A stretch of DNA of 64,000 nucleotides from Stromatinia cepivora (lineage: Eukaryota > Ascomycota > Leotiomycetes > Helotiales > Sclerotiniaceae), in assembly GCA_014898415.1 (NCBI GenBank), contig RCTD01000011.1, forward strand, positions 1,488,001 through 1,552,000, written 5' to 3'. Shown here one piece after another: positions 36,196 through 48,040 of the stretch (within the stretch, counting starts at the first letter, position 1; each line of letters begins with the position of its first letter). The notes under the pieces are model-generated. The model searched no databases and had not been told where the DNA came from. It saw nothing but the letters and a program-made list of their open reading frames with translations. The position numbers were made by a program, and so were the translations under genes.

Positions 36196-39100
36196 TTATG
36201 TCAAACGACGAATCGCTTTAACAATTATGCTACGTAAGTATACATTGACATCTTCCAATTCAACCTCAAACAAATCGCCAGCTTTGACATCTCCAATATC
36301 AAAAGTCTCAGATCCTACCAAGTTTGCATGGGCATCAAAGAAGTCCAGTTTACCCCACGTGTTGTCAAACCTAGCCTGACTAGTAGTAAACTGAAAGGTG
36401 GGAGGAAGGGCTGCCTCTTTGAACCGCCATGCGCGGAGTAAGAAATGACATAGCCAATGTCTAATAGAATCCCTGTTGCCTTGTTTGATCATTCTTTCGC
36501 GGGCGTCAAGATGTGTTATGATGCGATCAAGCTCGACTTTTGAGAAAGGAAGAAAATCTTCTTTGGTGTTACCTCTGAGATCATGCCCTAAACGTGCTTC
36601 TTCCCGAAGTGTTGCTTGGACTTGCCAGTGGAGTAATAAATCTCCATATCGGCGCAAAGGGCTTGTACATTTAGCCATCATTTCAACGCCAACTGCTATA
36701 TGCGGACCCGGGATGGTGGAGGGAAGTATTGAGCCAAGTAGTTGGAAATATTGTAGAGCAATACTGATTGGAGGGTAGCCATGTTCGTCCAACGATGGTA
36801 ATACGACCTCTCTGTAGAAATCCAGTGGATCTTTTTTGGTTACGTTGCGAGGAGTGATACGATAAGGGATTGGAACACCTCTATCGTGGCACCATCGTGC
36901 TGCAACCTCAGCAGCGATTAGCATAAGTGGTGCAACTGCGTCTATTCTCGACCCCGGACTGGATTGTTCTTTCTGTAACTGGATCGTTGCCCCTGTGGGT
37001 GAGACTGACACATCGATTTGGGCAGAGCCCATGGAGACCCCGCCCTTGGCTATACGTTGCTTGAGCCGAGCATCGCCAATCTTGTGTAGCATTCGAAGGT
37101 CCTCTTTGTGCTCGTGAGAAAGCTGACTGCTCTGAAGCATGTTCCTCTTCTCCGAAGCGGGGGTAATGGGTAAGCCAACGGTGATAGTAGTACTTATTTT
37201 AGACTTTTGAGAATTGTCTCCAGTAATGACTTCTTGAACTACCTGGGGCGTCATATATTTTACATCTAGAATGGTGCGTGGAGATATGTGTGTCTCCAAT
37301 ATATCACCATTCAAATTCATCTTCGCGCTAAATGTTAAAGAAGGACGGTCCGCGCCGAGACTGAGGTTATTTTGCACGAAATCAGACGGCAATAGGAAAT
37401 GCACTTCATTGGGCGAGTAAATCGTTTCGGTTCGATTTGCAATTTCATCCGCAACCTCACCCTTCGCTTCTAATCGTGACGCAGGATCCGCTGCATGAAC
37501 ATGAACCCAATACTCGTTTGGTGTTTCAGTGCGCTCGATGGACACTCCATCATCAACCTCATGAGCATTTGCAGCATCAATACAGTAAACAGGTAGATGG
37601 AAGTCCTTTCGCAGGGCCGACATACTGTCTTCTGAAGTAAAACAGTCTTTCTGGGGAACAATGTTGCAGCCGTGGTTGTGAACCCGAAGATCGTAGGCTA
37701 CTCGGTTCGCTGTAGGACTAATCTCACCAATTTCTTGCAAGAAAGTCCACGCAGTGCTTTGATCCAATGGGAAGTTCTCGTATCGTTCTATGAATCGAAG
37801 AAGGGCAGACCCCGCAGCATTGATTGTAGAGCTGCGATTAATGGTCTGGAAAGCCGCCCACGATTTTATAAATTCTGTATATGGTGATGGAGCAACTTTT
37901 CGTGGAACGTTGTTAATATCCTCCGATGTAGTTAGCGGTTTGATGGTACCGTGAGTTGTGAGTTGACGTGATTTGCGACTCTCGTCTACAGCTCCCTGGC
38001 AATCTTTCACCCATTTCAGTAGAGAGCTTTTTTGAGCCTTCAGGTTCATGCCTGGAGCCTTTTGATACTTGCGAACCTCCTCGACAATATAAATGATATT
38101 CTTTACCTCTGCTTTGGAGCTAATTTCGTACTGCCCGCCGGTTCTAGTTGCCCCTCTCAATTGTGGTCGAAAGCCAATTTCATCGCGCATAAGAGAACGA
38201 TGTAGAGCATACAATGCAGGGTAAGAATGCGTACCATCCTCGACCCTCCGAATGCTTTGTGGAATAACTTCATCAGCTAGCTCGACCAGTGTAGCGTACC
38301 GAAAAGATTTATCTTTAGCAACAAGACTGTGAGCATGATCAAGCTTGGAAAAAGTGCTTTGATAAATCGCTTCAGATTCACCCCAGAACCCAAGCATCCG
38401 ATCCAATATAGGCTTGGTCACTTCTCTAGGAATTTGTGGTTCAAGATTGTGAATATTTGAAATATCCAATTGTTCAGTTTCTAGCGAGGGTAGAAATGGT
38501 CGAATTATGTCCAGTTCATCATTCCCAATGAAGCCCGGCACATAAAAATGTGTGGATTTCAAAGAGCCCTTCATTAAATTACCAGACATTGTATAAAATT
38601 CTGCCAATGTATCGACATCGCGTATGTATATCGCAAGTTCCTGTCTCTGCCCTTTGCCACTAATCGGCTCATGTTAGTTCTGCTACATGTGCTGGAAATG
38701 ACGGAGTGGGTAGACACACATAACTTCGACGAGATCACCAGGAATTAGGAATCCTCGCCTGCTTCCAACATCGACCAAATCATCAAACCCAACATTATGA
38801 ATATCATCATTCACTACGTCCTCCTCATCGTCAATTTCGAACTTGGTTTCCTGGATTCGAGAGCTAGAATTCTCCATGGTACCAGGTGAAGCATCGTCAT
38901 TTATTGTAACAGGAACATATTGACTGGCATGTTCTGCTTCCCACGCCCTTAGCTGCTCTCTAATCGGTACCAACTCCTCCTTCTGTGTGGGCAAAACATC
39001 AGACGAATTGTGAAGTTCGCCATTTTGCGTCCCTATTTCGGCTCGTCTCTACGAAGCAGGTTAGGAAAGTAGATTAAACCGAAGGGAAAGTTCTACGCAC

Positions 39101-39292
39101 TACATAACTGGTGCTGAATGACTTTGTATCTCGCCTTAATACTGTCTGTTTTGACCTCAATTGACCATTTTTATCCGAGCCTTGTAGCAGTTGTAGCCTT
39201 CCAATTGTTGCCCCGGAGTGAAGGTTTGCAAGGCATTTCCAGCATACGAATGATTGCACATTCCGTCTTGGAAGCCGGGAACTCCTTAACAT
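36196..39292 (-). CDS. Mitochondrial RNB-domain exoribonuclease (Dss1/CYT-4 type)
   Basis: Three exons: 39101-39292, 38720-39048 and 36196-38659. The introns (52 and 60 bases) have CTAAC branch sites; the donors GTGCGT and GTGTGT are non-standard but restore frame. The product is 994 residues. The N-terminus (MLRSSRLPRRNVQSFVCWKC) is Arg-rich without acids, a typical mitochondrial presequence. The RNase II/RNR catalytic block is near residue 541, DAANAHEVDDGVSIE, followed by YWVHVHAADPAS and later KCTSPLRRYGDLLLHWQ. This matches yeast Dss1, the nuclease of the mitochondrial degradosome, and Neurospora CYT-4, needed for mitochondrial RNA processing and turnover. The usual metal ligand block of RNB is partly altered, as in that subfamily. 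A cytosolic Dis3-type enzyme is excluded by the presequence and the lack of a PIN domain. Confidence 0.88.
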
Positions 39293-39818
39293 GGTGTCTA
39301 CACACTATGGCAATGGCGTTGTAGATTTTAGCAACATGAAGATATTCGATCGGCAAAATTTCTCCATTTGCTCGAGATAACGTTTCACACCATGTTATCG
39401 CGTTCGCACGTGAAGTGATTATATAAAATATGGTCCAAGCGCCCTTCGAGAATACATATTTATTTTCAACTCCATAACATAATCAAACTCTTTCTCTTGA
39501 AAACTATTAAATATTGTTTATCATATATCATACCGGCAGAACCACTTTCACGTAAACGTTGAACTTTCGGAGCTTTTCATATCAAGGTAAGATCTATTCC
39601 TATATCTCTATTATTCGACACATTCCATAGCATTACAATACGCTTTGTATGATGAACAAACTTTAGCATGTATTACCTGAAGATTTATCGTTTCGAACGA
39701 GATTTCACTGTGGTCTACACCAAGATCTCTGACTACTCATAATCTTTGCATACTCGTCTTTTGATTTGTATCATGGCATATAACTAATGAATTCTCTCAT
39801 ACAGATCTTTTTGAAATC
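39293..39818. promoter_or_regulatory. Divergent promoter, with a probable 5'-leader intron
   Basis: The 526 bases between the exoribonuclease and molybdopterin synthase genes should serve both. A GTAAGA donor at 39587 and a CTAATG...ACAG acceptor ending at 39804 suggest a 218-base intron in the leader of the plus-strand gene, 14 bases before its ATG. This is inferred from splice signals only. Confidence 0.45.
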
Positions 39819-40106
39819 ATGTCTGAGTCTAAAGAAGGACAATTCACCATTCTTTATTTTGCTACAGCTGGCTCATACACATCGAAGGATTCCGAGGCTT
39901 TTCCCGCACCTCTACCTCTTTCGCAATTATTTGAGACTTTAGAGAATCGCTACAATGGAATGAGAGACAAAGTGTTACGCAGTTGTCTGGTGACGATCAA
40001 CTTGGAGTATATTGATATCCCAGTGGCAGGCTCTGATAATCCGCCGGAAATAATTATCAAAGATGGGGATGAGGTTGCAATCATTCCACCAGTGAGCTCT
40101 GGATAA
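39819..40106 (+). CDS. cnxG: Molybdopterin synthase small (sulfur-carrier) subunit, MOCS2A/CnxG type
   Basis: A single exon of 95 codons, the expected size for MoaD/MOCS2A. The beta-grasp pattern is visible: FTILYFATAGSYT, LFETLENRY, CLVTINLEYID and the closing DGDEVAIIPPVSSG. The carboxy-terminal Gly, which carries the thiocarboxylate, is present, preceded by Ser where bacterial MoaD has Gly; I believe this Ser-Gly ending is common in fungi. The subunit delivers sulfur to precursor Z together with the large subunit (MOCS2B/CnxH), encoded elsewhere. The cofactor is needed for nitrate reductase and xanthine dehydrogenase. A ThiS or Urm1 identity is unlikely given the DEVAIIPP ending. Confidence 0.88.
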   Translation: MSESKEGQFTILYFATAGSYTSKDSEAFPAPLPLSQLFETLENRYNGMRDKVLRSCLVTINLEYIDIPVAGSDNPPEIIIKDGDEVAIIPPVSSG

Positions 40107-40861
40107 GGTAGTCAAATTTGGGAGCCATCCGTGATCTACGATACCGTTTATGTTCCATTTTAAAACTCTGTGAAGTCTCTATTTATTAGCATATTATATT
40201 TTGTTATTGCGTTCATAAATACTGTCAATATTTGATCAAATTCAAATTTGTTCTTGGATGCTTGGTTGCTTCTGCTTATCATGATGGCACTGGAAAGGAT
40301 CTTTATTACATGGTGATCGTGGCAACTTAAAGAGATTGATTGGGCGACACGTTGGAGGAAAAATAGTCGTCGACTAACCATCCCTCCAGCATATCCAATA
40401 TATTTCCTTCGAATATTCAGAGCTCAAAAGCGCTCATGCACTATCCGCAAAACGCTAGATATTGGCCAGCTGTTGGGGAAACTTATATTCTTCAAATATC
40501 TAGGGTTTAGAAGAACGTTTGAATTTTTCTCGTGAAGCCATACATTGAGGTGCTCTATGGCGTCGGTACCAGGCGGCTTGCGACTGAAAGCCCGCGACTA
40601 GGTCTTGGGGTTTCTTGGTTTGTAGTGTTGAGAGGGGGTGAGGGTACTATCTTAAGAATTCAAGAATTGAAGGGCTCTGCAGTGCGAGTTCATCTTGGAG
40701 AATCTTAATCGTGCTTGAAGGGTCAGATATGGAAAGGTGAGGTGGTAAGGTTTAGAAGTTGGGAAAAGACACAAGACGACTTGGGGTAAACAGCTACCAG
40801 ATTGATTCTTGGATCATGTATTCATAGCCTCCACAAATTGATTAGTTGAAAATAATTTGAC
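40107..40861. other. Intergenic between convergent genes
   Basis: About 750 bases. No gene or notable repeat is seen. Confidence 0.5.
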
Positions 40862-41535
40862 TCAAATATGACTTAATAATGGGCGAGATTCTGGGGAAGG
40901 ATTTCCTTCAACTACTACTGAGCGTTTTCTTCTCCAAAACTTTCTCGGATATCGCCTCCACACCTTCCACCACCCCTGATTTCTCTCTCCGTTCCCCATA
41001 CACTTCATTATGAGGATGATGAACCCCATTGCCAAAAGTGTCCCATAAATCGACCCCAAAAATGTCAAAAACGTGATCCTGAACACTGTATTAGTCTCGA
41101 GGTAAAAGACGTGGAATGAGTTCGATTTACGTGGAAACATGACAAGAGAAAGGCCTAGCTCGCAACTCCCATCTTTCGGACCAAAGAGGGCAGATATCAA
41201 TGTTAAGGACAGGAGCGAGGATTTGCATTGGAGATGTGTTTGGGGCGCAAGTAGAGGATACAGGACACCACGAGCAAGGACCTTTAGGCAAACAATCCAA
41301 GCAGTCTTGATGACCCCAGCATTTGTATAGCAAATCATCGGAAGATTCGTTCTGCCCAAATTTGCTCGATATGTTTGTGTTCATGATAATTGTATATTTT
41401 GGTGGCTTGAAAATAATCGGATTCGCCAGGATGATGATGATAGTCTGTGAGTTAGCTCGCAGCTCAGAAGATCAAGGGTTTCCGATAAAGCCAAGGTCAG
41501 ATATATCAGACAACTTTTATTAGAAGAGATCGCAT
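40862..41535 (-). CDS. PSI-domain single-pass membrane protein
   Basis: Likely exons are 41515-41535, 41131-41444 and 40862-41078, giving 183 residues. The last intron (52 bases, GTAAAT...TTCAG) is convincing. The first is weaker, because its donor is GTTGTC, and the protein may instead start at the ATG at 41384. With the first exon the N-terminus MRSLLIKTIIILANPIIF is signal-peptide-like. The middle is a small Cys-rich PSI-type domain: CWGHQDCLDCLPKGPCSWCP, then SSTCAPN, PILAPV-like and a WELRARPFSCHVST tail. One transmembrane helix follows (TFLGSIYGTLLAMGFIILIM) and then a basic cytosolic tail. I recall fungal PSI-domain proteins of this layout without known function. Confidence 0.7.
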
Positions 41536-41724
41536 ATTAGAAATATATACAGTAATACCATCTGGTTAGCTGTTCCTGGGGAGGCTGAGGTGTCTAGTTT
41601 CCAAGCAAATAAAGTAGGAAAGAAGGAAGGATCTAAGTGAGCTAGCTACCTAGACTAATCAAATCCCAACTTTCAACACCTAAAACTAATTTGAATATTT
41701 ACAATTCGTTCGTTGTCATAAGGT

Positions 41725-42195
41725 TCAGGTAGGCATAATGGGATCTCTCTCAATGTGCTCTCTTTCACGGCGGTCCCTCTCACGACGAAGATCTCTCTCG
41801 CGACTTTCTCCCTCACGATTTTCTCTCTGACGACGCTCTCTCTGGATCCGCCTCATATTGGAATAATCGGCAGCAGAGTGAGATCGGATTTCGAGGGGTG
41901 GATGGCTGTTGCGCGGCTGATTGCTGTTGCGCAGTAGTTGCAATTTCTGCTGATCTATAAACAAAAATGTCAGGTTCTCCATTCAGTTGACGCACTTTCC
42001 AATAATTGGAACATCAGACCTCTTTTTGCTTCCACGTTCCTCGCTAACCATGAATTCGTTCTCCTAAGTTCATCGGCTTTTGTCCCTGAAACCACGGAGA
42101 AGAATGGAATAGAATAGATGATTGTGGCTACGTACTTCGAAAACTTCTCCGATGACCAAATTTTGCATGTCTTCATCTTCTGAGGGAGCAGCCAT
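41725..42195 (-). pseudogene. Frameshifted, truncated relative of the neighbouring coiled-coil gene
   Basis: Probable exons start at 42136-42195 (MAAPSEDEDMQNLVIGEVFE), 41996-42063 (ENEFMVSEERGSKKRSDV...) and from 41954 down. Introns use GTACGT...CTTAG and GTGCGT...TATAG. The third exon begins ATTAQQQ-like with AAQQPST, then the recognisable motif YSNMRRIQRERRQRENRE continues in a different frame, so a shift of frame lies near 41880-41900. The intact gene at 42748-43963 has the same first-intron position and donor, a Gln-rich IQQPSTLQQP tract and YSNLRRMQRQYREHKRRQ. The remaining coiled-coil half is absent and replaced by an Arg/Glu run (RERDLRRERDRREREHIE). It could still be expressed as a short protein. 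Function is unknown. Confidence 0.5.
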
Positions 42196-42747
42196 CATAT
42201 CATGAGTATTCAGACAATTTGACGGGATTATCGTGTGAGTACTGAAAAGGTGATGAAGGATACAAGAATATAGATGGGCTTCTGATGGGTCTATATTGGT
42301 ATGTATACATCTTTGACAGGAAAAGACCCTCAGGCAATGAAAGTCTTTTTAAGAATATTCTGTCAACAGTGTAGAAGAGACTAGCTCATTATGTACATGT
42401 TTTATGCAATTCTTTGTGGATATGAATGAACATGCTCCAGCTTTGATGAATAGCATGACAATGTACTAGAAAGAAGTCCTAGCAACGCAAAGATATGCAA
42501 AGCTGTAACCAAAAAAAAAGACAATAGAATAACCCAGGAAGAACAAGTGAAAAGCAACATCAACATTTCATTTGATATGTTCGTCAAATCTTCTTTGATT
42601 AGACAAGTATAATCTCAATACCTAGCTCGGTTACTCAATCAAGTCGAAGATGACATGTGCTAAAATCATTCCATGATCGTAGGATATGGATTCTGCTTTG
42701 AAAAAGCATATCAACTGGTCCGCCGTATTGCGCTCTCCCAGAATCAC
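42196..42747. other. Intergenic between the two related genes
   Basis: 552 bases with no supportable gene. A hydrophobic open frame at 42402-42587 (minus) has no support. Confidence 0.5.
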
Positions 42748-43963
42748 TCAACTCTTTGGGATACCTAACTTTACCTCCTGTATCCTTCTTTTCATATCCA
42801 CCGGAGAATCCATATCCATTCCCTCTGCCTCAGAATCATCAATGTTCAGAGGAAAGTCAGCCAACATGTCATCGGAATCAACCTCAGGTTCAACGTGCCA
42901 CTTTGTCCTCCCTGAGGTCTTATCCCTCATGCGCGCCGCCCTATCTTTTGCCCTTACCCTCGCCTTTTCCCTTTCCCTCGCCTCTTCCATTGCATTACCC
43001 ATGCTCTCCTTCATCGCTTCTTCCCACAGTCTCTTATTCACTATCGCCTCAAACGCTTGGTCAATTGCCTTATCCCAGTCTTTGTCCGACCTCCAATCCA
43101 GTCCCCTCCTCTGCTCTTCTTTCTTCTCCCCTCTTCTCCGCTCCTTATCAAACGTATCCATCAACTTCCTACCCCACTCTTGCCACGCCTCCAGCATAGC
43201 TTGCTCGACTAAAAGCTTCCGCACGTCCTCCATAACTTCTATTTCCTTGATCCTCAAGAGAACAACTTCCGTAGCGAGCTTCCCTTCCACAATATCAAAA
43301 GGCTTTAGCTCCAAGTCGATATTATCAAACAACCCTGCAGTTTTCTTTTCATGCCAACCCACATAACGTTTTGCCACCTGCAGTTCCATTCTTAAATTCC
43401 CTTCTTCGGTATCAGATTGCTCCAAATGCTCTTTTGGGGGTTCCACTCTTGCAGGTCGGCGATTTCCCTTATGTCGCTCCATTTTCTCGTGTGCTTGACG
43501 GCGCTTGTGCTCACGATACTGTCTTTGCATTCGTCTTAGATTACTATAGGAAGGCCTGATGCGGGATGGCTGTTGGATTATGTGCGGTTGTTGCAAAGTT
43601 GATGGTTGCTGAATGGTGGATGACTGCTCCACGGTAACTTCAGGTACAGCCGGCCAAATAACAAGCGGGTTGGCATGAGCGACCTCTGAGAGCTGTATAG
43701 AAGTATTTTCATTAGTCGGTCCACCATTCCGAGCTGGTCTATGAACAAGCGGTTTAGCATGAGTGATCCATGCGGACTGTTGAAAGGTATTTTCAACTGA
43801 TGATACTTTAGGTTCATCGGGAGCCATGGTTTCGTCGCAGTCCATGATTTCATCCTAAATATGTCAGGTTCTTCTGCAAAGAAAGAAAAAGGGTTGAAAT
43901 ATGATGGTGATTACGTACTTTTCTGTCTGTGAGAGGCATATCTTTGTCTTCTTGAGATTTCAT
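42748..43963 (-). CDS. Coiled-coil protein of unknown function
   Basis: Exon 1 is 43919-43963 (15 codons, MKSQEDKDMPLTDRK) and exon 2 is 42748-43854; the 64-base intron has GTACGT, CTGAC and TTTAG. The product is 383 residues. Residues 1 to about 115 are polar with a Gln-rich tract (IQQPSTLQQPHIIQQPS). From YSNLRRMQRQYREHKRRQ onward the protein is highly charged and helical, with long Glu/Lys/Arg stretches such as MEEAREREKARVRAKDRAAR that should form a coiled coil. The C-terminus is acidic (DSDDMLADFPLNIDDSEAEGMDMD). I do not recognise a family. A shorter frameshifted relative lies 550 bases downstream on the same strand. Confidence 0.72.
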
Positions 43964-44712
43964 GATGAGTAGTAATCCGACAATATTCCCAAGCACAAAC
44001 CCATTTCCAAGCTGAAGAACTAGATTTATAACCCAGGAAACTAATTATCCAGAAATCACTAGACATGAAAGGGAAGAACAAACATCAAGAATTTTCCAAA
44101 ATCTTCCATCAACAAAGAAGTACATGACGAGCTTAGGTGCATATTGCGTGTATTGTGTATGATTCTTCATGGAAAAGCTGCAATTGTATAAACAACACAT
44201 GTAAATAAGCAAGAAGAGGGGAGAACCTGCATGACCTTCCACTGTTGATAAAACCATATCCAAATGATGGAGAGATAGATGGATATTGAGTAAGCCAAAA
44301 GTAATTGTAGATTAGAGTACTCATATAAATATCATATATCGTATACATAATATACATCCCGCTATTCCCAAATACCTATTATGCGAGCCTATTAGCACTA
44401 GCTAACATAACTCGCATATCCCCCTCTCCAATCCCAAGATAATAAATGATGTTTTCCCAACTCACTTACTAACCACAAAGACTTCATGGCTTAATATTAA
44501 TAATATTTGTTTTGTATTAGCCCGCCTGTCTGCCTTCCGTGAAGAGTATTGTAATACCACCCCTCCAAAAGCAAAAATCCAACCCCGTTTCTAATTATAG
44601 ATATATTCCTTAAAACAAAATATTCATCCCATACCCCCACCCCCCAATAATTCCCCTAAACCCGAACATACCCTCCCCCTCTAACACTCTTTTCTCCCAA
44701 CCTACATCTACC
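43964..44712. other. Intergenic region
   Basis: About 750 bases containing the promoter of the coiled-coil gene and the 3' flank of the DUF202 gene. It is AT-rich in its middle part and C-rich near 44630-44760. No gene is seen. Confidence 0.5.
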
Positions 44713-46221
44713 CTACTTCTCCCAACCCCCCCTATTCCCCACCACCACAATCACCAAACTAGTCACCATCAACAATCCCGTAATAAGCGCCACAAGTGCA
44801 ATACTCCCCCTACTAGCCGGAAACTTCCCCCTAATGATATAAAACTGGCCTTCAAAATATCGATGAAAACCCACTGAGAGCATCAAAATGGATATACCTA
44901 CGAAAGTTGCGCCGAGAGGTTTGCCGAGGTGGCGGAGATGGTTTTTAGGGTCTAAAGGGTCTGATGGGGGGGATGTGCTGGAGGAAGAGGTGTTGAGGCG
45001 GAAACTGGTGGTGGTGTTAGTGAGGGGGATAAGGGGGAGGAAGTGGATGGGGAGGGGGAAGGGAAGGGGAGAGGAGGAGACGTACAGTTGAGTTATTGCA
45101 ATTCCGATACTAGCGAAAGCGAGGGAAGTTCGTAACCAAGCTAAAAATGTCCTTTCTATTCACAACACATAGTTAGCAATCAAAACAACCAAATCATCAA
45201 CATATTATTTCCCGGATACAGATGTATGACAAAAGTATCACGAGTCAACTGATAACAAAATTAGCGTGTAAAAGGAAACGAAGTACAAACCAAGTGCCAA
45301 ATGATCTCTCGCAACACTCCCCTTATTCTCCAACTCAATACTTCCATATTCCTCCACCATTCTCTTCCACCATTTTTCAATCCTTCCACTTTCCTTTGCC
45401 CCGTGTTCATTTTGTCCATTTTCATAAGAATTCTCCCCTCTATTATTATTTGCTTCCCCATCAGTCCCAATCCCTAAAAATTCTCGCCTCCTTCCTATTC
45501 CCAATATTCCTCCTCTGTTATTTGGGTCGTTTGTTCCAAATTTCATTTTTATACTATTATTTCCATTATTCGTATCTGCGGTAATGGATGTAGCGGTTCC
45601 GACACCAATACCAACACCTCCATAATTTATATCTGATCGTCGTCGCAATACACTTGTTTCTTCGTCTGCGCTACTTTCGCCTTTACTTTCTCTGCCATTT
45701 GTATGTTCGGTCCCATTTCCATTTCCATTCGCATATCCTCTCTTGTCAGAACTCTGGCTCTCATCGCCATTTCCTGCCTTCGCAGAGCTTGCACCCCCAC
45801 CCTCATCCCCTTCCCCATTCCCATGATCCATCATAACCTTCCTACACCTCGCCTCCTCCAAAATACTATCAATCCTCTGTCTCTTCCTCTCTTTAATTTT
45901 TTGACTTCCTCTCCCGCTAGCAATTTCACTCGCGCTCCCACTCCCACTCCCACTCTCACTATCGATCCTCGTCCCTGGATTCGGACTCTGCGCAGCTGTA
46001 AATATATTCTCTTCCTCTCGAACCTCAATATTCGCATTCGGAGTATCCAACCTCAATTGTAACGTATCCGTCGAACGAGCATTCGCATTCAAATTCGCAT
46101 TTGCCTTCGTATTCAAATCCGTTCGAATCCCATGCGACCGCGAATTTTCCCCTAAATCCAAATTTCCCCTCTCCCTCTCCCACTCCCACTCCCTTGCATT
46201 CCCATCCCCTATACCAGCCAT
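44713..46221 (-). CDS. DUF202 (YidH-like) membrane protein with long low-complexity N-terminus
   Basis: Exons are 45291-46221, 45086-45155 and 44713-45004; introns have GTTTGT...AATAG and GTACGT...CCAG with GCTAAC and CACTAAC branch sites. The product is 430 residues. The first 270 residues are low-complexity (Asn, Gly, Ser, Glu, Arg runs). The DUF202 domain then begins: [52 protein letters not shown], followed by [40 protein letters not shown] and a final helix [16 protein letters not shown]. Three membrane helices are expected. Fungal members are vacuolar or plasma-membrane proteins of unclear role. The start is the ATG at 46221; the frame is open a little further upstream without ATG. Confidence 0.85.
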
Positions 46222-48040
46222 CTCGCACAAAGAAAGCAGACGTCTCTAGTGTGTCTTATCTTATCTTCACCGCACAATTCTGCACCTGCGGACCTGCGGA
46301 TTAGAATTCGCAATTGAATGTCCAATTGAATTGTCCAATTACCACAATCGCTGCAATGTAACCCGAGTCCAATTGTCCAATCGATATACAGCGTAACCCG
46401 TCTTACTCGTCTTACTCAATCTACCCAATCCCTATCCACAGCGCCTTGCCTTGCCTCACCTCAAACCACAGAACAAAAAGAATAAGTACCAAAGTAAGTA
46501 TCTCCTCGCAGCACGCACGTATATCTCCTAAAATTGTCGTGCTTTCTCTCTCTCTCTTATCTTAAAAGCCAAGCCAAACCAAAAACTCAAAAAGTCAAAA
46601 TTCCAATACATCAAGTTACCATATAACTCCGAAGTAATTCTGCCGAGGGCGGAGAACCTTCCAACCTAAGTCTATCTACCTACAGAGAGTACTGGCTGCC
46701 GGGTGGGTAGGTAGGCCACACCGAGTTCCAGGCTACTCCAGTACAATTAAGGATAAGGTAAACTTCAACAGATAACTAACTTCAATCCCCATCACCAAAG
46801 ACGGGAGCTACTAGTAGAATTGTCAAAAGAATATTAGATAAAGAATATTAGATAGATGAACAGATAAACAGATAAATAGATAAATAGATAAATCTACCTT
46901 TCCATTCATAGTAGAGAATATAAATATAAATGGGAAAGGAAGGGTAACTTGAGTTTTCATAGAACCTCAATGAGACTGCCGGCATGCCGAGGTGAATATT
47001 CTACTGGTCAATATCATAAATAAGTGACCTCATCAACCTCATCATGCACCTGCGTGCTCACCACATTCACAGATGAAGAAAGCCATTACAAACATTAATA
47101 ACAGGAAAGAATCAAGAAATTTCCAAGGTACCAAAAGAAGATTTAATTTGTATACACGAAAAAGGCCACACACTTCATCTGAATATTCTATTTAGCTGTT
47201 TTTTAATTTTCTGTTCTCAAAATATCTCATCATCTTTCTTGAAAAGGTAGAATAAGTAGAGTGTAACAGATCTTTTTTTTCCTCGTCTCTGTGTTGTGCC
47301 GACTAGACTACTTTGTATTGATACATGTACCATATTCCGCAGCCTCTGCCGTCAAGTTTGCCATTCACATCGACATAAAACAAGCCCTATTAGCTCTCTA
47401 CCATGTCTCCCTTAAAGAAAGATATGGTGATAATCTCAGATCCGTATGCGCTCCGTCCAAATATTTTGTAGCCAGTATGAAAACATATGCAAGAGTGCCT
47501 GCGGCAAATTGATAAAAGGCCGTAGGGATAGAGGGGCACTCTGTACCAGGAGCACGTCTCCTTCAAAATGCGTAACAGATACGTAGAAGAGTTAACCAAG
47601 GTGATCGCTTCAAAGGAAAGAAGGCTTTCCCGTCGTCATATGAACATTCATCTGCTGAGAACACAACTTTTTTTCCACCCACAACCTCAACCCCCCTCAA
47701 GAAATTCACCCATGCCCACACAACATTTGGAACGTTGTATCCCAACGTCCAAATATGTTTCACTTCAATAATGTAAAAACATTAGCGACATTGATTACAA
47801 AAGGAAAAATTGCCACACGAAGTATATTCCGAGACCAGATGGAAGGGGTATATTATTGACAAGTTTGTTCGAGGTTGCAAGTGGAGCGTAGGTTCGAACA
47901 TCCGAGGCTTAGAATAACTTGAGGGCGTGTAAAGAAAAATTGACTACAACGATCATAAGTTGCAATCATGAATATGCGCGCGAAAAGAAAAGAGTATGTG
48001 CACCAGAAATTTTGGAAAGGAAATCGAGGACCTCAAGCGC
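46222..48040. other. Intergenic, 1.8 kb, with GATA/AAAT microsatellite
   Basis: Nothing coding is supported. The first part is the promoter of the DUF202 gene and the last part is the 3' flank of the SUN gene. A run of GATAAACA/GATAAATA units lies at about 46857-46893. Confidence 0.5.
46857..46893. repeat. GATAAATA-type microsatellite
   Basis: Roughly four copies of an 8-base unit (GATAAACA/GATAAATA). The contained GATAA words are a by-product of the repeat and not good regulatory evidence. Confidence 0.8.

Noticed and set aside
46857..46893. Dense GATAA words
   Set aside because: They are a product of the GATAAATA microsatellite and not independent sites.
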